Of a DNA stretch of 64,000 nucleotides, positions 54,967 to 64,000 are shown piece after piece. The notes beneath the pieces were generated by a model. That model did not search any database. It was not told the origin of the DNA and saw only the letters and a list, made by a program, of their open reading frames with translations. Source of the stretch: Yoonia sp. I 8.24 (GTDB lineage: Bacteria > Pseudomonadota > Alphaproteobacteria > Rhodobacterales > Rhodobacteraceae); contig NZ_JACXGQ010000008.1 of NCBI RefSeq assembly GCF_022096995.1, forward strand, positions 87,593 to 151,592. Direction: 5' to 3'. Positions within the stretch are counted from its first letter, which is position 1. Every line of letters begins with the position of its first letter. The translations under genes were made by a program, and so were the position numbers.

Positions 54967-56220
54967 CTACCGTAATGACCGCCCCTTAATAATCGCATCT
55001 TTGCCGAATTTTTCGCGGATCTTGTCGGTGGCCAATTCAGCACGCGCGCGCTTTTCCGCGTCTGGGTCTAGCAAATCGCCCTCGCGATCGGCACCATCGG
55101 GGCTGGTGATTTCAGATAGTCCCACGCCCAACAGCCGAAACGGGCCGCGCCCCGCCACCTGTTCAAACAGGTCATGGGCCATACGGTAGAGCGTATCTGT
55201 CATTTGTGTCGGGTGGCGCAGGCTTTGACGTTTGGAAATCAGCTTGAAATCGGATGTTTTCAGTTTGAGCGTGACAACCCGCCCGGCCTTATCCGTGGCT
55301 TTGGCGCGGGCGCTGACCTTTTCGGCCATCCGCCACAGATGCCCATCCAGAATGGCGGGGTCAGCTGTGTCCTCGCTGAACGTGGTTTCATTGGTGATCG
55401 ATTTAACTGGGGCACGCGCCGAAATTCGCCGGGCATCTTCGCCGCGTGCAAGCGAATAAAGCCGCTCGCCCATGCTGCCAAAGCGATCATGCAAATCGCG
55501 TCGGTCCCAGCGCAGCAGATCGTCGAAGGTTTGAATGCCGGCTTTGTTAAGGCTGGTCTGGCCTGCAGGGCCGATTCCCCAGATCAGCCGCACGGATTTG
55601 GGACGCAGGAACGCGGTGGTTTCGTCCTTGCCTATGATCGAAAAGCCACGGGGTTTTTCAAGATCAGAGGCGACCTTGGCCAAGAATTTGTTGTGCGATA
55701 GCCCGATGGACCCAGAAAGCCCCAATTCCGTTTTCATCCGTTTGATGAGCCGGGCAAGCATGACTGCGGGGGGCGCACCGTGCAGCCGGATCGTGCCGGT
55801 CAGGTCCATGAAGGCTTCGTCAAGTGAGAGCGGTTCAACGACGGGGGTGAGCTCATCCATCATCGCGCGGATCGCTTTGGAGGCTTTGGCATAGGCTTCC
55901 ATGCGCGGGGGCAAAACAACGGCGTCGGGGCAGAGCTTCATCGCTTGAAACATCGGCATCGCGGATTTCACGCCCCTGATCCGGGCGACGTAGCAGGCGG
56001 TGGACACAACCCCGCGTTTGCCGCCGCCAATGATGACGGGTTTATCGGCCAGTTCAGGATTGTCCCGTTTTTCGACAGACGCGTAAAATGCGTCGCAATC
56101 CATATGGGCGATCGACAGGTCGAATAGCTCTGGGTGCCGCGTCACGCGTGGACTGCGGCATTGAGGACAACGAGCATTGCTGTCAAACGTCGTGAGGCAA
56201 TCGCGGCAAAGGGCGGGCAT
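54967..56220 (-). CDS. dinB: Y-family DNA polymerase IV (DinB)
   Basis: Pol IV copies damaged templates with low fidelity. The 417-residue protein starts with a zinc-knuckle-like extension (CRDC and CPQC within the first 25 residues), as in other Rhodobacteraceae. It has the catalytic IAHMDCDAFYASVEKRDNPE and LSLDEAFMDLTGT, and a helix-hairpin-helix WGIGPAGQTSLNKAGIQTFD. Its ATG at 56220 shares three bases with the NUDIX ATG on the other strand. Confidence 0.93.
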   Translation of the reverse strand: MPALCRDCLTTFDSNARCPQCRSPRVTRHPELFDLSIAHMDCDAFYASVEKRDNPELADKPVIIGGGKRGVVSTACYVARIRGVKSAMPMFQAMKLCPDAVVLPPRMEAYAKASKAIRAMMDELTPVVEPLSLDEAFMDLTGTIRLHGAPPAVMLARLIKRMKTELGLSGSIGLSHNKFLAKVASDLEKPRGFSIIGKDETTAFLRPKSVRLIWGIGPAGQTSLNKAGIQTFDDLLRWDRRDLHDRFGSMGERLYSLARGEDARRISARAPVKSITNETTFSEDTADPAILDGHLWRMAEKVSARAKATDKAGRVVTLKLKTSDFKLISKRQSLRHPTQMTDTLYRMAHDLFEQVAGRGPFRLLGVGLSEITSPDGADREGDLLDPDAEKRARAELATDKIREKFGKDAIIKGRSLR

Positions 56221-56686
56221 GCCTACAGTCTATGCGGAGGACGAGGTGCGAACAATAGGGCAACATGACGGGACGAAGGTCGCGCTTTTCTTAGGGGATA
56301 AGCTGGTCTGCATTCTGCGCGATGATATCCCAACAATTCCCCATCCGAATATGTGGGACCTGCCCGGCGGCGGGCGCGAAGGCTCTGAGACACCATTTCA
56401 GACCGCGGCCCGAGAGGTGCATGAAGAATTGGGACTTACATTGCTTTGGGAGGCGGTCGTCTGGGAGGCACAATTTCGCTCTGATCATACACCGCATGCT
56501 TGGGTCGGCTTTTTTGTTGCTCAGATGCCTGTTGAGTCTGTCGACAAAATCGTGTTCGGCGACGAAGGGCAGCGCTGGGCATTGTTTAGCGTGAATGCGT
56601 TCATCGGGCTTTCCAATCGGGTGCCTTCCTATGTATCAAGGCTCATGAGGTGGCAGAAAGAAACGGGTGGTCTTCAGCCGGGATAG
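56219..56686 (+). CDS. NUDIX hydrolase
   Basis: The 155-residue product has a complete NUDIX box, G-x5-E-x7-REVHEELGL, in GGREGSETPFQTAAREVHEE. NUDIX enzymes hydrolyse nucleoside diphosphates linked to another group; the substrate is not predictable. It begins within the dinB start codon on the opposite strand (CATG), and its first codons cover the dinB promoter region. Oxidised-nucleotide cleanup beside a translesion polymerase would make sense but is inference. Confidence 0.85.
   Translation: MPTVYAEDEVRTIGQHDGTKVALFLGDKLVCILRDDIPTIPHPNMWDLPGGGREGSETPFQTAAREVHEELGLTLLWEAVVWEAQFRSDHTPHAWVGFFVAQMPVESVDKIVFGDEGQRWALFSVNAFIGLSNRVPSYVSRLMRWQKETGGLQPG
56250..56264 (-). promoter_or_regulatory. 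Candidate LexA box upstream of dinB
   Basis: On the minus strand the sequence is GTTG-N7-GTTC, one mismatch from the alphaproteobacterial SOS box GTTC-N7-GTTC. It sits 30 bases upstream of the dinB start, inside the NUDIX coding sequence. dinB is a common SOS gene in this class, so the site is plausible. Confidence 0.35.
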
Positions 56687-56776
56687 GACATGAGTTAATG
56701 GTGCTGTATGCAATGGCATACATTGAAATGCCGGGGCACCATGCCTATCTAGTAATTATACAAAGAGGGATAAATT

Positions 56777-57667
56777 ATGAATAATCAAGATTTAGTCGCG
56801 GAGCTTATCGGGCAGAACGTGCTGTTCGTGCTTTTGGCCGTGTTTATTGTTGTCTGCATTCTTGCGGGTGTGCGGATTGTACCGCAATCGCAAAAATACG
56901 TTGTTGAACGGCTTGGCCGTCTGCGTTCGGTGCTTGGGCCGGGCATTAACTTTATCGTGCCGTTTTTGGACCGTGTCCGCCACAAAGTGTCGATCCTTGA
57001 GCGTCAGCTGCCTGCGATGACCCAAGATGCGATTACATCAGACAACGTGCTGGTGCAGGTCGAAACATCGGTGTTTTACCGGATTATTGAACCAGAAAAG
57101 ACAGTCTACCGGATCCGCGACGTCGATGGCGCGATCTCGACAACTGTTGCTGGTATCGTGCGGTCTGAAATTGGCCGGATGGAACTGGATCAAGTGCAGG
57201 CCAACCGTGCGACCTTGATCGATGCTGTGCGTGAACAAGTTGCCCAGCAGGTTGATGACTGGGGCATCGAAGTGACCCGCGCCGAAATCTTGGACGTGAA
57301 CCTTGATGCCGCAACACGCGCCGCCATGCTACAACAGTTGAATGCGGAACGTGCACGCCGTGCACAAGTGACAGAGGCCGAAGGGACCAAACGTGCGGTC
57401 GAATTGCAGGCTGAGGGTGAGCTTTACGCCGCCAAGCAAGAAGCTGAAGCCCGCCGTGTGCGCGCCGACGCCGAAGCCTATGCAACCCAAGTGGTTGCGG
57501 TTGCGATTGCTGAAAACGGTCTTGAGGCCGCGCAGTACCAAGTCGCGCTGAAACAAGTCGAAGCGTTCCAAGCTGTCGCATCGAAAGAGGGTAATCAGAC
57601 CATCGTACTGCCCGCGAATGCTGTCGATGCCTTTGGTGATGCGTTTAAAATGTTGAAAGGACGGTAA
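56777..57667 (+). CDS. SPFH/band-7 membrane protein (paraslipin, QmcA-like)
   Basis: The 296-residue protein has one N-terminal membrane helix (about residues 15-36) and then the SPFH domain: GVRIVPQSQKYVVERLGRLR, LGPGINFIVPFLDRVRHKVS and VETSVFYRIIEPEKTVYRI. A long Ala/Glu-rich coiled coil (about 185-245) follows. These proteins form large cage-like oligomers in the inner membrane and influence FtsH proteolysis and lipid domains. It is paired with an NfeD gene one base downstream, the usual partner. Confidence 0.92.
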   Translation: MNNQDLVAELIGQNVLFVLLAVFIVVCILAGVRIVPQSQKYVVERLGRLRSVLGPGINFIVPFLDRVRHKVSILERQLPAMTQDAITSDNVLVQVETSVFYRIIEPEKTVYRIRDVDGAISTTVAGIVRSEIGRMELDQVQANRATLIDAVREQVAQQVDDWGIEVTRAEILDVNLDAATRAAMLQQLNAERARRAQVTEAEGTKRAVELQAEGELYAAKQEAEARRVRADAEAYATQVVAVAIAENGLEAAQYQVALKQVEAFQAVASKEGNQTIVLPANAVDAFGDAFKMLKGR

Positions 57668-57668
57668 T

Positions 57669-57941
57669 ATGCCACTGTGGACACAATGGTGGGTTTGGAT
57701 GTCGGCCGCTGTCGTCCTTGCCACGCTCGAAGTTATCTTACCCGGCTACATCTTCTTGGGCTTCGCGCTGGGCGCGGCAGTCATGGGGATTTTGATTTTA
57801 GTCGGGATTTCGGCCAAAGGGTTGGCGGTCACGCTGTTGATTTTTGCGCTGGCGTCACTTGCTTCATATCTGGTTATGCGCAAGGTCTTTGGACTTCGTA
57901 ATGGTCAGGTGAAAGTCTGGGAAACAGATATCAATGACTAA
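57669..57941 (+). CDS. NfeD-family membrane protein (short form)
   Basis: The 90-residue protein has hydrophobic helices at about 8-29, 34-51 and 52-72 and lacks the ClpP-like protease domain of long NfeD proteins. It ends with an OB-fold-like fragment shorter than usual, about 20 residues. It follows the SPFH gene by one base and an ATG at 57669 preceded by AAGGACGG. The pair is a standard membrane quality-control module. Confidence 0.85.
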   Translation: MPLWTQWWVWMSAAVVLATLEVILPGYIFLGFALGAAVMGILILVGISAKGLAVTLLIFALASLASYLVMRKVFGLRNGQVKVWETDIND

Positions 57942-57942
57942 C

Positions 57943-57975
57943 AAAAAGGCCCGGCGGATCACGCCGGGCCTTTTT
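57943..57975. terminator. Bidirectional intrinsic terminator
   Basis: AAAAAGGCCCGGCG pairs perfectly with CGCCGGGCCTTTTT around a five-base loop. It serves the rightward nfeD transcript and the leftward pyrF transcript. Confidence 0.92.
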
Positions 57976-57979
57976 AAGT

Positions 57980-58687
57980 TCAGTGGATAGGCTTCGCGCT
58001 GTTCATTTCTGCGACAATCTCGCGTGCCACAGTTGCAGGGTTTTGCGCCTGCCAAATTGGCCGCCCTACAACCACATGATCAGCACCATTTGCGATTGCC
58101 TCGGCTGGGGTCATCACCCGTTTTTGGTCACCCAATGCAGCACCCGCTGGGCGCACGCCGGGGGTGACGATCAGTTTGCCTGTCGCTTCGGGGAGCGCAC
58201 GGATCAACGCGGCCTCTTGCGGGGATGCGATCACACCGTCGGCCCCATTGGACAGGGCAATCCCTGCGCGTTCTTGGACCAAATCGGCTAAATCACCCGA
58301 CTTTACGCAGGATGCATCCAAATCGACGCGATCAAGTGATGTCAGAATTGTCACCGCAAGGATTTTCATGTCGGAACCGGCAGCGCCTTCGCGGGCGGCG
58401 CGGACAACATGCGGGTCCCCGTGGACCGTCAGAAAATCGAGATCATATTGTGCCACTCCGCGCACAGCGGCTTCGACCGTGGCGCCGATATCAAAGAACT
58501 TCATATCCAGGAAGATACGTTTGCCGCGCTCTTGCTTGAGCTCATTGGCAAGCGCGAGCCCGCCGCCGGTCAGCATGCCCAGCCCGATCTTGTAGAAATT
58601 CACGTTATCGCCCAGCCGATCCGCGAGCTCTATTCCGGCGATCACGTTGGGGACATCCATTGCGACAATCAAACGGTCATCAGACAT
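57980..58687 (-). CDS. pyrF: Orotidine 5'-phosphate decarboxylase
   Basis: PyrF makes UMP from OMP in pyrimidine synthesis. The ATG at 58687, with AAAGGAA upstream, gives 235 residues beginning MSDDRLIVAMDVPNVIAGIE. The catalytic Lys/Asp network is visible in IFLDMKFFDIGATVEAAVRG, and the phosphate-binding end is in GADHVVVGRPIW. The longer frame to 58810 overlaps the clpB promoter and is rejected. Confidence 0.95.
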   Translation of the reverse strand: MSDDRLIVAMDVPNVIAGIELADRLGDNVNFYKIGLGMLTGGGLALANELKQERGKRIFLDMKFFDIGATVEAAVRGVAQYDLDFLTVHGDPHVVRAAREGAAGSDMKILAVTILTSLDRVDLDASCVKSGDLADLVQERAGIALSNGADGVIASPQEAALIRALPEATGKLIVTPGVRPAGAALGDQKRVMTPAEAIANGADHVVVGRPIWQAQNPATVAREIVAEMNSAKPIH

Positions 58688-58735
58688 AGTGGTTCCTTTG
58701 CTGCATGTTTTCTGCGGTCTAGCGGTTACAGACCT

Positions 58736-58764
58736 CTTGCGCAACGCAGGCGTGATACCCATCT
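58736..58764 (+). promoter_or_regulatory. Heat-shock (RpoH-type) promoter of clpB
   Basis: CTTGCGC (58736-58742) and CCCATCT (58758-58764) are separated by 15 bases. They resemble the sigma-32 consensus CTTGAAA-N13-15-CCCCATNT and lie about 75 bases upstream of the clpB ATG. ClpB is a standard heat-shock gene, which supports this call. Confidence 0.6.
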
Positions 58765-58841
58765 TAATGCTGAGGCCCAAACAGGGTGTGCCGCAATGGT
58801 GGGCACCCAAACGTCAGGGCGCTTATAAAAGGAGAGAACTC

Positions 58842-61454
58842 ATGAACCTTGATAAGTTCACAGAGCGGTCGCGCGGATTTTTTCAAGCCGCCCAAACGAT
58901 TGCAATGCGCGAAAACCACCAACGGCTTGCGCCGGAACACCTGCTCAAAGCATTGATGGACGATGAAGAAGGGCTTGCCGCCAATCTGATCACCCGTTCG
59001 GGTGGTGATGCTGTTGCCGTGCGCAGTGCCGCCGATGCAAATGTTGCAAAGATTCCGCAAGTAACCGGTGATGCCGGACAGGTCTATTTGGACAATAACA
59101 CTGCCAAGGTCGTCGACGAGGCCGAAAAGATTGCCAAGAAAGCGGGTGATAGTTTTGTTCCCGTAGAACGGCTGCTAACGGCGCTTGCCGTGATTAAATC
59201 CAAGGCCAAAGATGCGCTTGATGCTGGTGGCGTGACGCCAATGAACCTGAACGCGGCAATCAATGACATCCGCAAAGGCCGCACCGCCGATAGTGCGAGT
59301 GCCGAGGATAGCTTTGAAGCGTTGTCAAAATACGCGCGTGATCTGACCGAAGCCGCCGAGCAAGGCAAGATCGACCCGATCATTGGCCGCGACGAAGAAA
59401 TCCGTCGTGCGATGCAGGTCTTGTCACGCCGCACCAAAAACAACCCTGTTCTGATTGGTGAACCCGGCGTTGGTAAAACCGCGATTGCCGAAGGTTTGGC
59501 GCTACGTATTATCGACGGCGATGTGCCAGAATCTTTGCGCAACAAAAAACTCATGTCACTTGATATGGGCGCGTTGATTGCTGGTGCGAAATACCGTGGT
59601 GAATTCGAAGAGCGGCTGAAGGCCGTCTTGAAAGAGATAGAAACCGCAGCGGGCGAAATCATCTTGTTCATCGACGAAATGCACACTCTTGTTGGCGCTG
59701 GCAAATCCGATGGGGCGATGGACGCGGCCAATTTGATCAAACCTGCGCTTGCCCGTGGTGAATTGCACTGCATTGGCGCGACGACCTTGGATGAATACCG
59801 CAAATACGTTGAAAAAGACGCAGCCTTGGCACGGCGGTTCCAGCCTTTGATGGTCGAAGAACCGACCGTCACGGATACTGTCAGCATTCTGCGCGGGATT
59901 AAGGAAAAATACGAACTGCATCACGGCGTGCGGATTGCTGATGCTGCCTTGGTGGCGGCCGCAACCCTATCACACCGATATATCACCGACAGGTTCCTGC
60001 CAGATAAGGCGATTGACCTGATGGATGAAGCCGCGTCGCGGTTGCGGATGCAGGTCGATAGCAAACCCGAAGAGCTGGACGCGCTTGACCGTCAGATTTT
60101 GCAGCTTCAGATCGAAGGCGAAGCCCTGAAGAAAGAGGATGACAAAGCTTCTGTTGATCGTCTTGCAAAGCTTGAAAAAGAGCTGGCCGACCTGCAGGAT
60201 CGCGCATCAGAAATGACGGTGAAATGGCAGGCGGAACGCGACAAGCTGGAAGGCACCCGCGAGGTGAAAGAACATCTTGATCGCGCACGCGCCGAACTCG
60301 ATATCGCGAAACGCGAAGGGAATCTCGGGAAAGCGGGGGAACTGTCTTACGGCGTGATCCCTGATCTGGAACGCAAGTTGTCAGAGGCCGAAGAAAACGA
60401 AGATCTGATGGTCGAAGAGGCTGTGCGGCCTGAACAAATCGCCGAAGTCGTCGAGCGTTGGACAGGCATTCCCACCAGTAAGATGTTGGAAGGGGAACGC
60501 GATAAATTGCTGCGTATGGAAGACGAGCTTGGCAAACGTGTGATCGGTCAACGCTCAGCGGTCAAAGCTGTGGCGAACGCAGTCCGCCGTGCGCGGGCCG
60601 GGCTGAACGATGAAAATCGTCCGCTTGGGTCTTTCATGTTTCTAGGGCCAACTGGAGTTGGGAAAACGGAGCTGACCAAAGCTGTCGCCGAATACCTGTT
60701 TGACGATGATAGCGCGATGGTGCGGATCGATATGTCTGAATTCATGGAAAAACACGCCGTGTCGCGCCTGATTGGTGCGCCTCCCGGCTATGTTGGCTAT
60801 GATGAAGGCGGCGTTTTGACCGAAGCGGTGCGGCGCAGACCCTATCAGGTGATCTTGTTCGACGAGGTCGAAAAGGCGCACCCAGATGTGTTCAATGTGC
60901 TGTTGCAGGTGCTTGATGATGGTGTGCTGACTGATGGTCAGGGCCGCACGGTTGATTTTAAGCAAACGCTGATCATCCTGACATCAAACCTTGGTGCGCA
61001 ATCGCTAAGCCAGCTTCCCGATGGGGCTGACGCAAGTGATGCCAAACGCGATGTGATGGATGCTGTCCGGGCGCATTTCCGGCCGGAGTTCCTGAACCGT
61101 TTGGATGAAACCATCATCTTTGATCGGCTCGCCCGTGAAGATATGTCGGGGATCGTATCTATTCAGCTTGGGCTTTTGGCCAAACGTTTGGCTGGGCGCA
61201 ATATCACGCTGGATCTGGATGATGCTGCGCTTAAGTGGCTAGCTGATGAAGGCTATGACCCCGTCTTTGGGGCGCGTCCGCTTAAGCGGGTGATCCAACG
61301 TGCGCTGCAAGACCAGCTTGCTGAAATGATCCTTGGCGGTGATGTCATGGACGGTGATGTGATTGCGGTGAGCGCTGGCGCAGATGGGTTATTGGTCGGT
61401 GACCGCGTGTCATCCAGCAAACGCAAACCACCCGAAGATGCGGTGGTCCATTAA
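58842..61454 (+). CDS. clpB: Protein disaggregase ClpB
   Basis: ClpB, with DnaK, pulls proteins out of aggregates. The ATG at 58842, with GGAGAG at good spacing, gives 870 residues starting [20 protein letters not shown]. It has the Clp N-domain, first AAA+ domain (Walker [21 protein letters not shown], Walker [13 protein letters not shown]), middle coiled-coil domain (about 400-525) and second AAA+ ([31 protein letters not shown]). There is no ClpP-binding loop. Monocistronic. Confidence 0.96.
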   Translation: MNLDKFTERSRGFFQAAQTIAMRENHQRLAPEHLLKALMDDEEGLAANLITRSGGDAVAVRSAADANVAKIPQVTGDAGQVYLDNNTAKVVDEAEKIAKKAGDSFVPVERLLTALAVIKSKAKDALDAGGVTPMNLNAAINDIRKGRTADSASAEDSFEALSKYARDLTEAAEQGKIDPIIGRDEEIRRAMQVLSRRTKNNPVLIGEPGVGKTAIAEGLALRIIDGDVPESLRNKKLMSLDMGALIAGAKYRGEFEERLKAVLKEIETAAGEIILFIDEMHTLVGAGKSDGAMDAANLIKPALARGELHCIGATTLDEYRKYVEKDAALARRFQPLMVEEPTVTDTVSILRGIKEKYELHHGVRIADAALVAAATLSHRYITDRFLPDKAIDLMDEAASRLRMQVDSKPEELDALDRQILQLQIEGEALKKEDDKASVDRLAKLEKELADLQDRASEMTVKWQAERDKLEGTREVKEHLDRARAELDIAKREGNLGKAGELSYGVIPDLERKLSEAEENEDLMVEEAVRPEQIAEVVERWTGIPTSKMLEGERDKLLRMEDELGKRVIGQRSAVKAVANAVRRARAGLNDENRPLGSFMFLGPTGVGKTELTKAVAEYLFDDDSAMVRIDMSEFMEKHAVSRLIGAPPGYVGYDEGGVLTEAVRRRPYQVILFDEVEKAHPDVFNVLLQVLDDGVLTDGQGRTVDFKQTLIILTSNLGAQSLSQLPDGADASDAKRDVMDAVRAHFRPEFLNRLDETIIFDRLAREDMSGIVSIQLGLLAKRLAGRNITLDLDDAALKWLADEGYDPVFGARPLKRVIQRALQDQLAEMILGGDVMDGDVIAVSAGADGLLVGDRVSSSKRKPPEDAVVH

Positions 61455-61518
61455 CAAAAAGCAGCGCCTCAAAGGGCGCGCTGACTTGGGCGTCATTGTG
61501 ACGGGTTGGAACAGATAG

Positions 61519-61554
61519 AGCGCGCGGCACCTCAAACGGGGCCGCGCGCTTTTT
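61519..61554 (+). terminator. clpB intrinsic terminator
   Basis: AGCGCGCGGC pairs with GCCGCGCGCT around a 12-base loop and is followed by TTTTT. A smaller hairpin (CAGCGC/GCGCTG) lies nearer the clpB stop. The fasciclin gene converges on it. Confidence 0.88.
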
Positions 61555-61562
61555 GTAGCGAT

Positions 61563-62039
61563 TTAGCTTGGGGGCAGGATCACCGCGTCAATCACGTGGA
61601 TCACGCCGTTTGAGGCTTCAACATCCGCAGCGATGACATTCGCGCCGTTCACTTTGACGCCGTCTGTCGTTGTGATTGTCACATCAGCGCCGTTCACGGT
61701 TGCGGCCATCATGCCGTCGCTTAGATCTGTGGACATGACTTTACCTGCGATGACATGGTATGTCAGGATTTCGGCCAGTGCTTCAGGGTCCGCAAGCAAT
61801 GCTTCAACGGTTCCGGCGGGCAGCGCAGCAAAGGCTTCGTCGGTGGGGGCAAAGACGGTAAATGGTCCGTCGCCCTTGAGCGTCTCAACAAGACCGGCAG
61901 CTTGGGTCGCGGCCACAAGGGTAGTGAAAGAGCCAGCATCAATAGCTGTATCAACGATGTCTTTTGAATGACCGCCCGCACATGCGGCGGTGGCAAGCAA
62001 AGCGGCGGCGCTCAGGGCGGTGAAAGTTCTACGTAGCAT
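61563..62039 (-). CDS. Secreted fasciclin-domain protein
   Basis: From ATG 62039, with GGGAGA upstream, the 158-residue product has a signal peptide that includes an Ala-rich segment and a Cys (ATAAC), possibly a lipobox. One fasciclin (FAS1) domain follows: [36 protein letters not shown], then [20 protein letters not shown] and [11 protein letters not shown]1 proteins mediate adhesion or surface interactions. Partner unknown. Confidence 0.9.
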   Translation of the reverse strand: MLRRTFTALSAAALLATAACAGGHSKDIVDTAIDAGSFTTLVAATQAAGLVETLKGDGPFTVFAPTDEAFAALPAGTVEALLADPEALAEILTYHVIAGKVMSTDLSDGMMAATVNGADVTITTTDGVKVNGANVIAADVEASNGVIHVIDAVILPPS

Positions 62040-62212
62040 TTGGTATCTCCCAATGATTGACAGATGCATGTCTGGTAGCATCGAAGGGATTACGCCCGTT
62101 AGGTCGCATTTGGATCAAAAATAAACCACATTTTGAGGACTGCTCTCCCTTCGAAAATGGAAGATTTGCGTCTAAGTATCTGTTTTTGTTTGCTTGATCG
62201 GATCAAAATCAT

Positions 62213-62228
62213 GGCCATGAAAATGGCC
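62213..62228. repeat. Hairpin upstream of msrP
   Basis: GGCCAT-GAAA-ATGGCC is a perfect six-base stem with a GNRA-type tetraloop about 90 bases upstream of the msrP start. It could be in a long leader or be a protein-binding palindrome. Confidence 0.4.
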
Positions 62229-62319
62229 GAAACATTTCATTGTACTGGCGGCATCGTGAGACATCTTTCACACGTTCTACCCTATATACTGTTTTGAAAC
62301 GTATGAATCGGAGCCCATT

Positions 62320-63219
62320 ATGGCCTATCGCTGGAAAAATAAACTAAGCCGCACAGACATCACCCCAAAGTCTGCTTATCTCAACCGCCGCCAAATTCTA
62401 GCGGGAACCGTTGGGTTAGGGGCGATTGGTCTGGCTGGTGGGGCGCAGGCCCAAGATGGGTTGGAACCAAACACGCTCGAAGAAATTCGATCTTACAATA
62501 ACTTCTATGAGTTCGGCACTGGCAAAGAAGACCCGGCGCTAAATGCGCATAAATTAGACACGTCTAATTGGATAGTGAAGGTTGACGGGCTTGTCGATAA
62601 TCCGGGCGATTATGTGATGGATGATCTCTTTGCCGGCCTCAGTGTCGAAGATCGTCTTTACCGGTTCCGTTGTGTTGAGGCATGGTCGATGGTGGTGCCC
62701 TGGAACGGGATCGAATTGGCCGATATCTTAAATAAGGTCGGCGTGCAGTCATCTGCAAAGTACGTCGCCTTTGAAACGGTCGTGCAGCCAGAAAACATGA
62801 TCGGCGTGCAGCGCCGCGTGCTGGATTTCCCTTATGTCGAAGGTCTGCGCTTGGACGAGGCCATGCACCCGCTGACGATTATGGCGACGGGTATCTATGA
62901 TGAACCGCTCGCAAAGCAAAACGGAGCGCCGATGCGCCTGGTCGTGCCGTGGAAATACGGGTTCAAATCGATCAAATCAATCGTCCGCATCACCCTGACT
63001 GATGAAGAACCCCCCATCAGCTGGAACAAGGCGAACCGCCGCGAATACGGGTTCTATAGTAATGTGAATCCAACCGTCGATCACCCACGCTGGTCCCAAG
63101 CATCTGAACGCGTGATCGGTGGCGGTTTGTTTGCATCACGCCAAGACACGTTGATGTTCAACGGCTACCCCGAAGTGGCCAGCCTTTATGAAGGCATGGA
63201 CCTGTCGGTAGATTTTTGA
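62320..63219 (+). CDS. msrP: Protein-methionine-sulfoxide reductase catalytic subunit MsrP
   Basis: MsrP (YedY) is a periplasmic molybdoenzyme that repairs oxidised methionines in envelope proteins. The 299-residue product has a Tat-type signal: NRRQILAGTVGLGAIGLAGG before AQAQDG, with twin arginines. The molybdenum cysteine is in YRFRCVEAWSMVVPWNGIEL. The ending GYPEVASLYEGMDLSVDF is typical. The stop overlaps the msrQ ATG by one base. Confidence 0.94.
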   Translation: MAYRWKNKLSRTDITPKSAYLNRRQILAGTVGLGAIGLAGGAQAQDGLEPNTLEEIRSYNNFYEFGTGKEDPALNAHKLDTSNWIVKVDGLVDNPGDYVMDDLFAGLSVEDRLYRFRCVEAWSMVVPWNGIELADILNKVGVQSSAKYVAFETVVQPENMIGVQRRVLDFPYVEGLRLDEAMHPLTIMATGIYDEPLAKQNGAPMRLVVPWKYGFKSIKSIVRITLTDEEPPISWNKANRREYGFYSNVNPTVDHPRWSQASERVIGGGLFASRQDTLMFNGYPEVASLYEGMDLSVDF

Positions 63220-63863
63220 TGCAGATTGTTGATCCCGTTAACCAGTACCTCCGCAAAATTCCGACATGGACTATATATATAGTCGGGGCGGCGTGGGTCG
63301 TTTGGATGTTTTATCTGGCTGCGACGAACCAAATGGGCCCAGAGCCCATCAACGCGTTGGAGCGCGAATATGGTGAACTTGGTCTAAAGTTGATTGTGCT
63401 TGGCTTGATGGTCACGCCACTGCGCAAATGGACGGGTCTCAACCTGATGAAGTTCCGGCGCGCCATTGGTGTCACCGCGTTCTTCGTTGTGCTCGCGCAT
63501 TTCACCGTTTGGGCCCTGCTTGATGTGGGCACCTTTGGGCGGATGTGGACCGAAATTGTCAAACGCCCTTATGTGACGGTCGGCATGGCAAGCTTTGTGA
63601 TGATGATCCCGCTCGCAGTGACATCTAATAACTTGTCGATCCGTAAACTGGGTGGGGCGACATGGCGCAAACTGCACAAACTGACCTATCCGGTCGCGCT
63701 GTTTGCAGTTGTTCACTATCTCTGGCTGGTAAAGGGATTCCAGATTGAACCTATCGTCTATCTTGTCATTGTCATTGTATTGCTGGCACTACGCCAGTCA
63801 GGGCAAAAGTGGGTGGCGGGCTTGAACAGGTTCGGCGTGATCAAAACTAAGACACAGCGCTAA
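63219..63863 (+). CDS. msrQ: Haem-binding membrane subunit MsrQ
   Basis: MsrQ passes electrons from the quinone pool or a flavin reductase to MsrP. The 214-residue protein has about six membrane helices with candidate haem histidines in FVVLAHFTVWALLDVG and KLHKLTYPVALFAVVHYLWL. The family KFRRAIGVTAFF motif is present. ATG 63219 overlaps the msrP stop, so the two are co-translated. The last 130 bases of the window, after the terminator, hold no gene. Confidence 0.93.
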   Translation: MQIVDPVNQYLRKIPTWTIYIVGAAWVVWMFYLAATNQMGPEPINALEREYGELGLKLIVLGLMVTPLRKWTGLNLMKFRRAIGVTAFFVVLAHFTVWALLDVGTFGRMWTEIVKRPYVTVGMASFVMMIPLAVTSNNLSIRKLGGATWRKLHKLTYPVALFAVVHYLWLVKGFQIEPIVYLVIVIVLLALRQSGQKWVAGLNRFGVIKTKTQR

Positions 63864-63896
63864 AGCCGCACTACTCTTAACTACAGCATCGCGGAT

Positions 63897-63920
63897 CCCG
63901 GCCTATTGGTCGGGGTTTTT
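63897..63920 (+). terminator. msrPQ intrinsic terminator
   Basis: CCCGGCC pairs with GGTCGGG (one G-U) around TATT and is followed by TTTTT. It lies about 35 bases after the msrQ stop. Confidence 0.8.
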
Positions 63921-64000
63921 GGTTTTTTTGGGTGCGTTTCTGGGAATTTTGGTGCGGGAGGGTGTGATTTATGTGAATCGCGGTGGTGATTGTTTGTGAG

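Overview
The window is ordinary chromosomal DNA of an alphaproteobacterium, almost certainly a member of the Rhodobacterales (Roseobacter-type Rhodobacteraceae). I base this on the flagellar regulators FlaF and FlbT beside a single flagellin, the rpsT-dnaA-dnaN-recF-gyrB order, a DinB with an N-terminal CxxC zinc knuckle, the pyrF/clpB and ubiE/ubiB arrangements, and protein sequences that read as Rhodobacteraceae throughout. I cannot assign a genus. There is no prophage, insertion sequence, CRISPR array or rRNA operon.

Region by region. 1-10671 is part of a flagellar cluster. A leftward operon flgB-flgC-fliE-fliQ-flgF-flgG-flgA-flgH (rod, export gate, ring chaperone, L-ring) faces a rightward fliI (export ATPase). 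A second leftward operon carries flgJ (rod-binding domain only), a FlgN-like gene, the flagellin gene, flaF, flbT and a DUF1217 gene. A rightward fliK-flgD pair controls hook length and hook capping. 10668-15366 holds ubiB-ubiE (ubiquinone) facing a small membrane protein, mutM and an enoyl-CoA hydratase gene. 15486-24804 is the replication-initiation block: a soluble tandem PilJ-like protein, rpsT, dnaA, dnaN, recF, gyrB, with a VOC protein and a LysE-type exporter inserted between recF and gyrB. 24935-34000 is mixed housekeeping: OmpA-like protein, methyltransferase, amino-acid permease, AbrB-type membrane protein, trhO, an Hsp70-like protein, a phosphoesterase, a small kinase, pncA, a glycosyltransferase and pncB; pncA and pncB together give Preiss-Handler NAD salvage.

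35379-37248 is the most unusual stretch. An AT-rich orphan gene encodes a RelA/SpoT-type synthetase domain. Next to it, reading left, lies a structured leader with one or two overlapping mini-ORFs, an exceptionally strong Shine-Dalgarno and an intrinsic terminator, all ahead of the ribosome-rescue gene arfB. 37249-50217 holds a queuosine-precursor transporter, a cell-wall endopeptidase operon, an ArsR/permease metal(loid) cassette, a cytoplasmic-type formate dehydrogenase alpha subunit, a TbpB-like lipoprotein, a secreted pseudo-caspase with two peptidoglycan-binding-like domains, and a secreted PPC-repeat protein. 50357-63920 holds rpmJ, tRNA-Val(GAC), an N-formylglutamate amidohydrolase gene, a LysR/VOC divergent pair, an ABC-F gene, dinB, a NUDIX gene, an SPFH/NfeD pair, pyrF, clpB with a heat-shock-type promoter, a fasciclin protein and msrPQ.

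Start codons were moved downstream from the longest reading frame where homology, a ribosome-binding site or a neighbour overlap favoured it. All family assignments come from reading the protein sequences; no database search was run.
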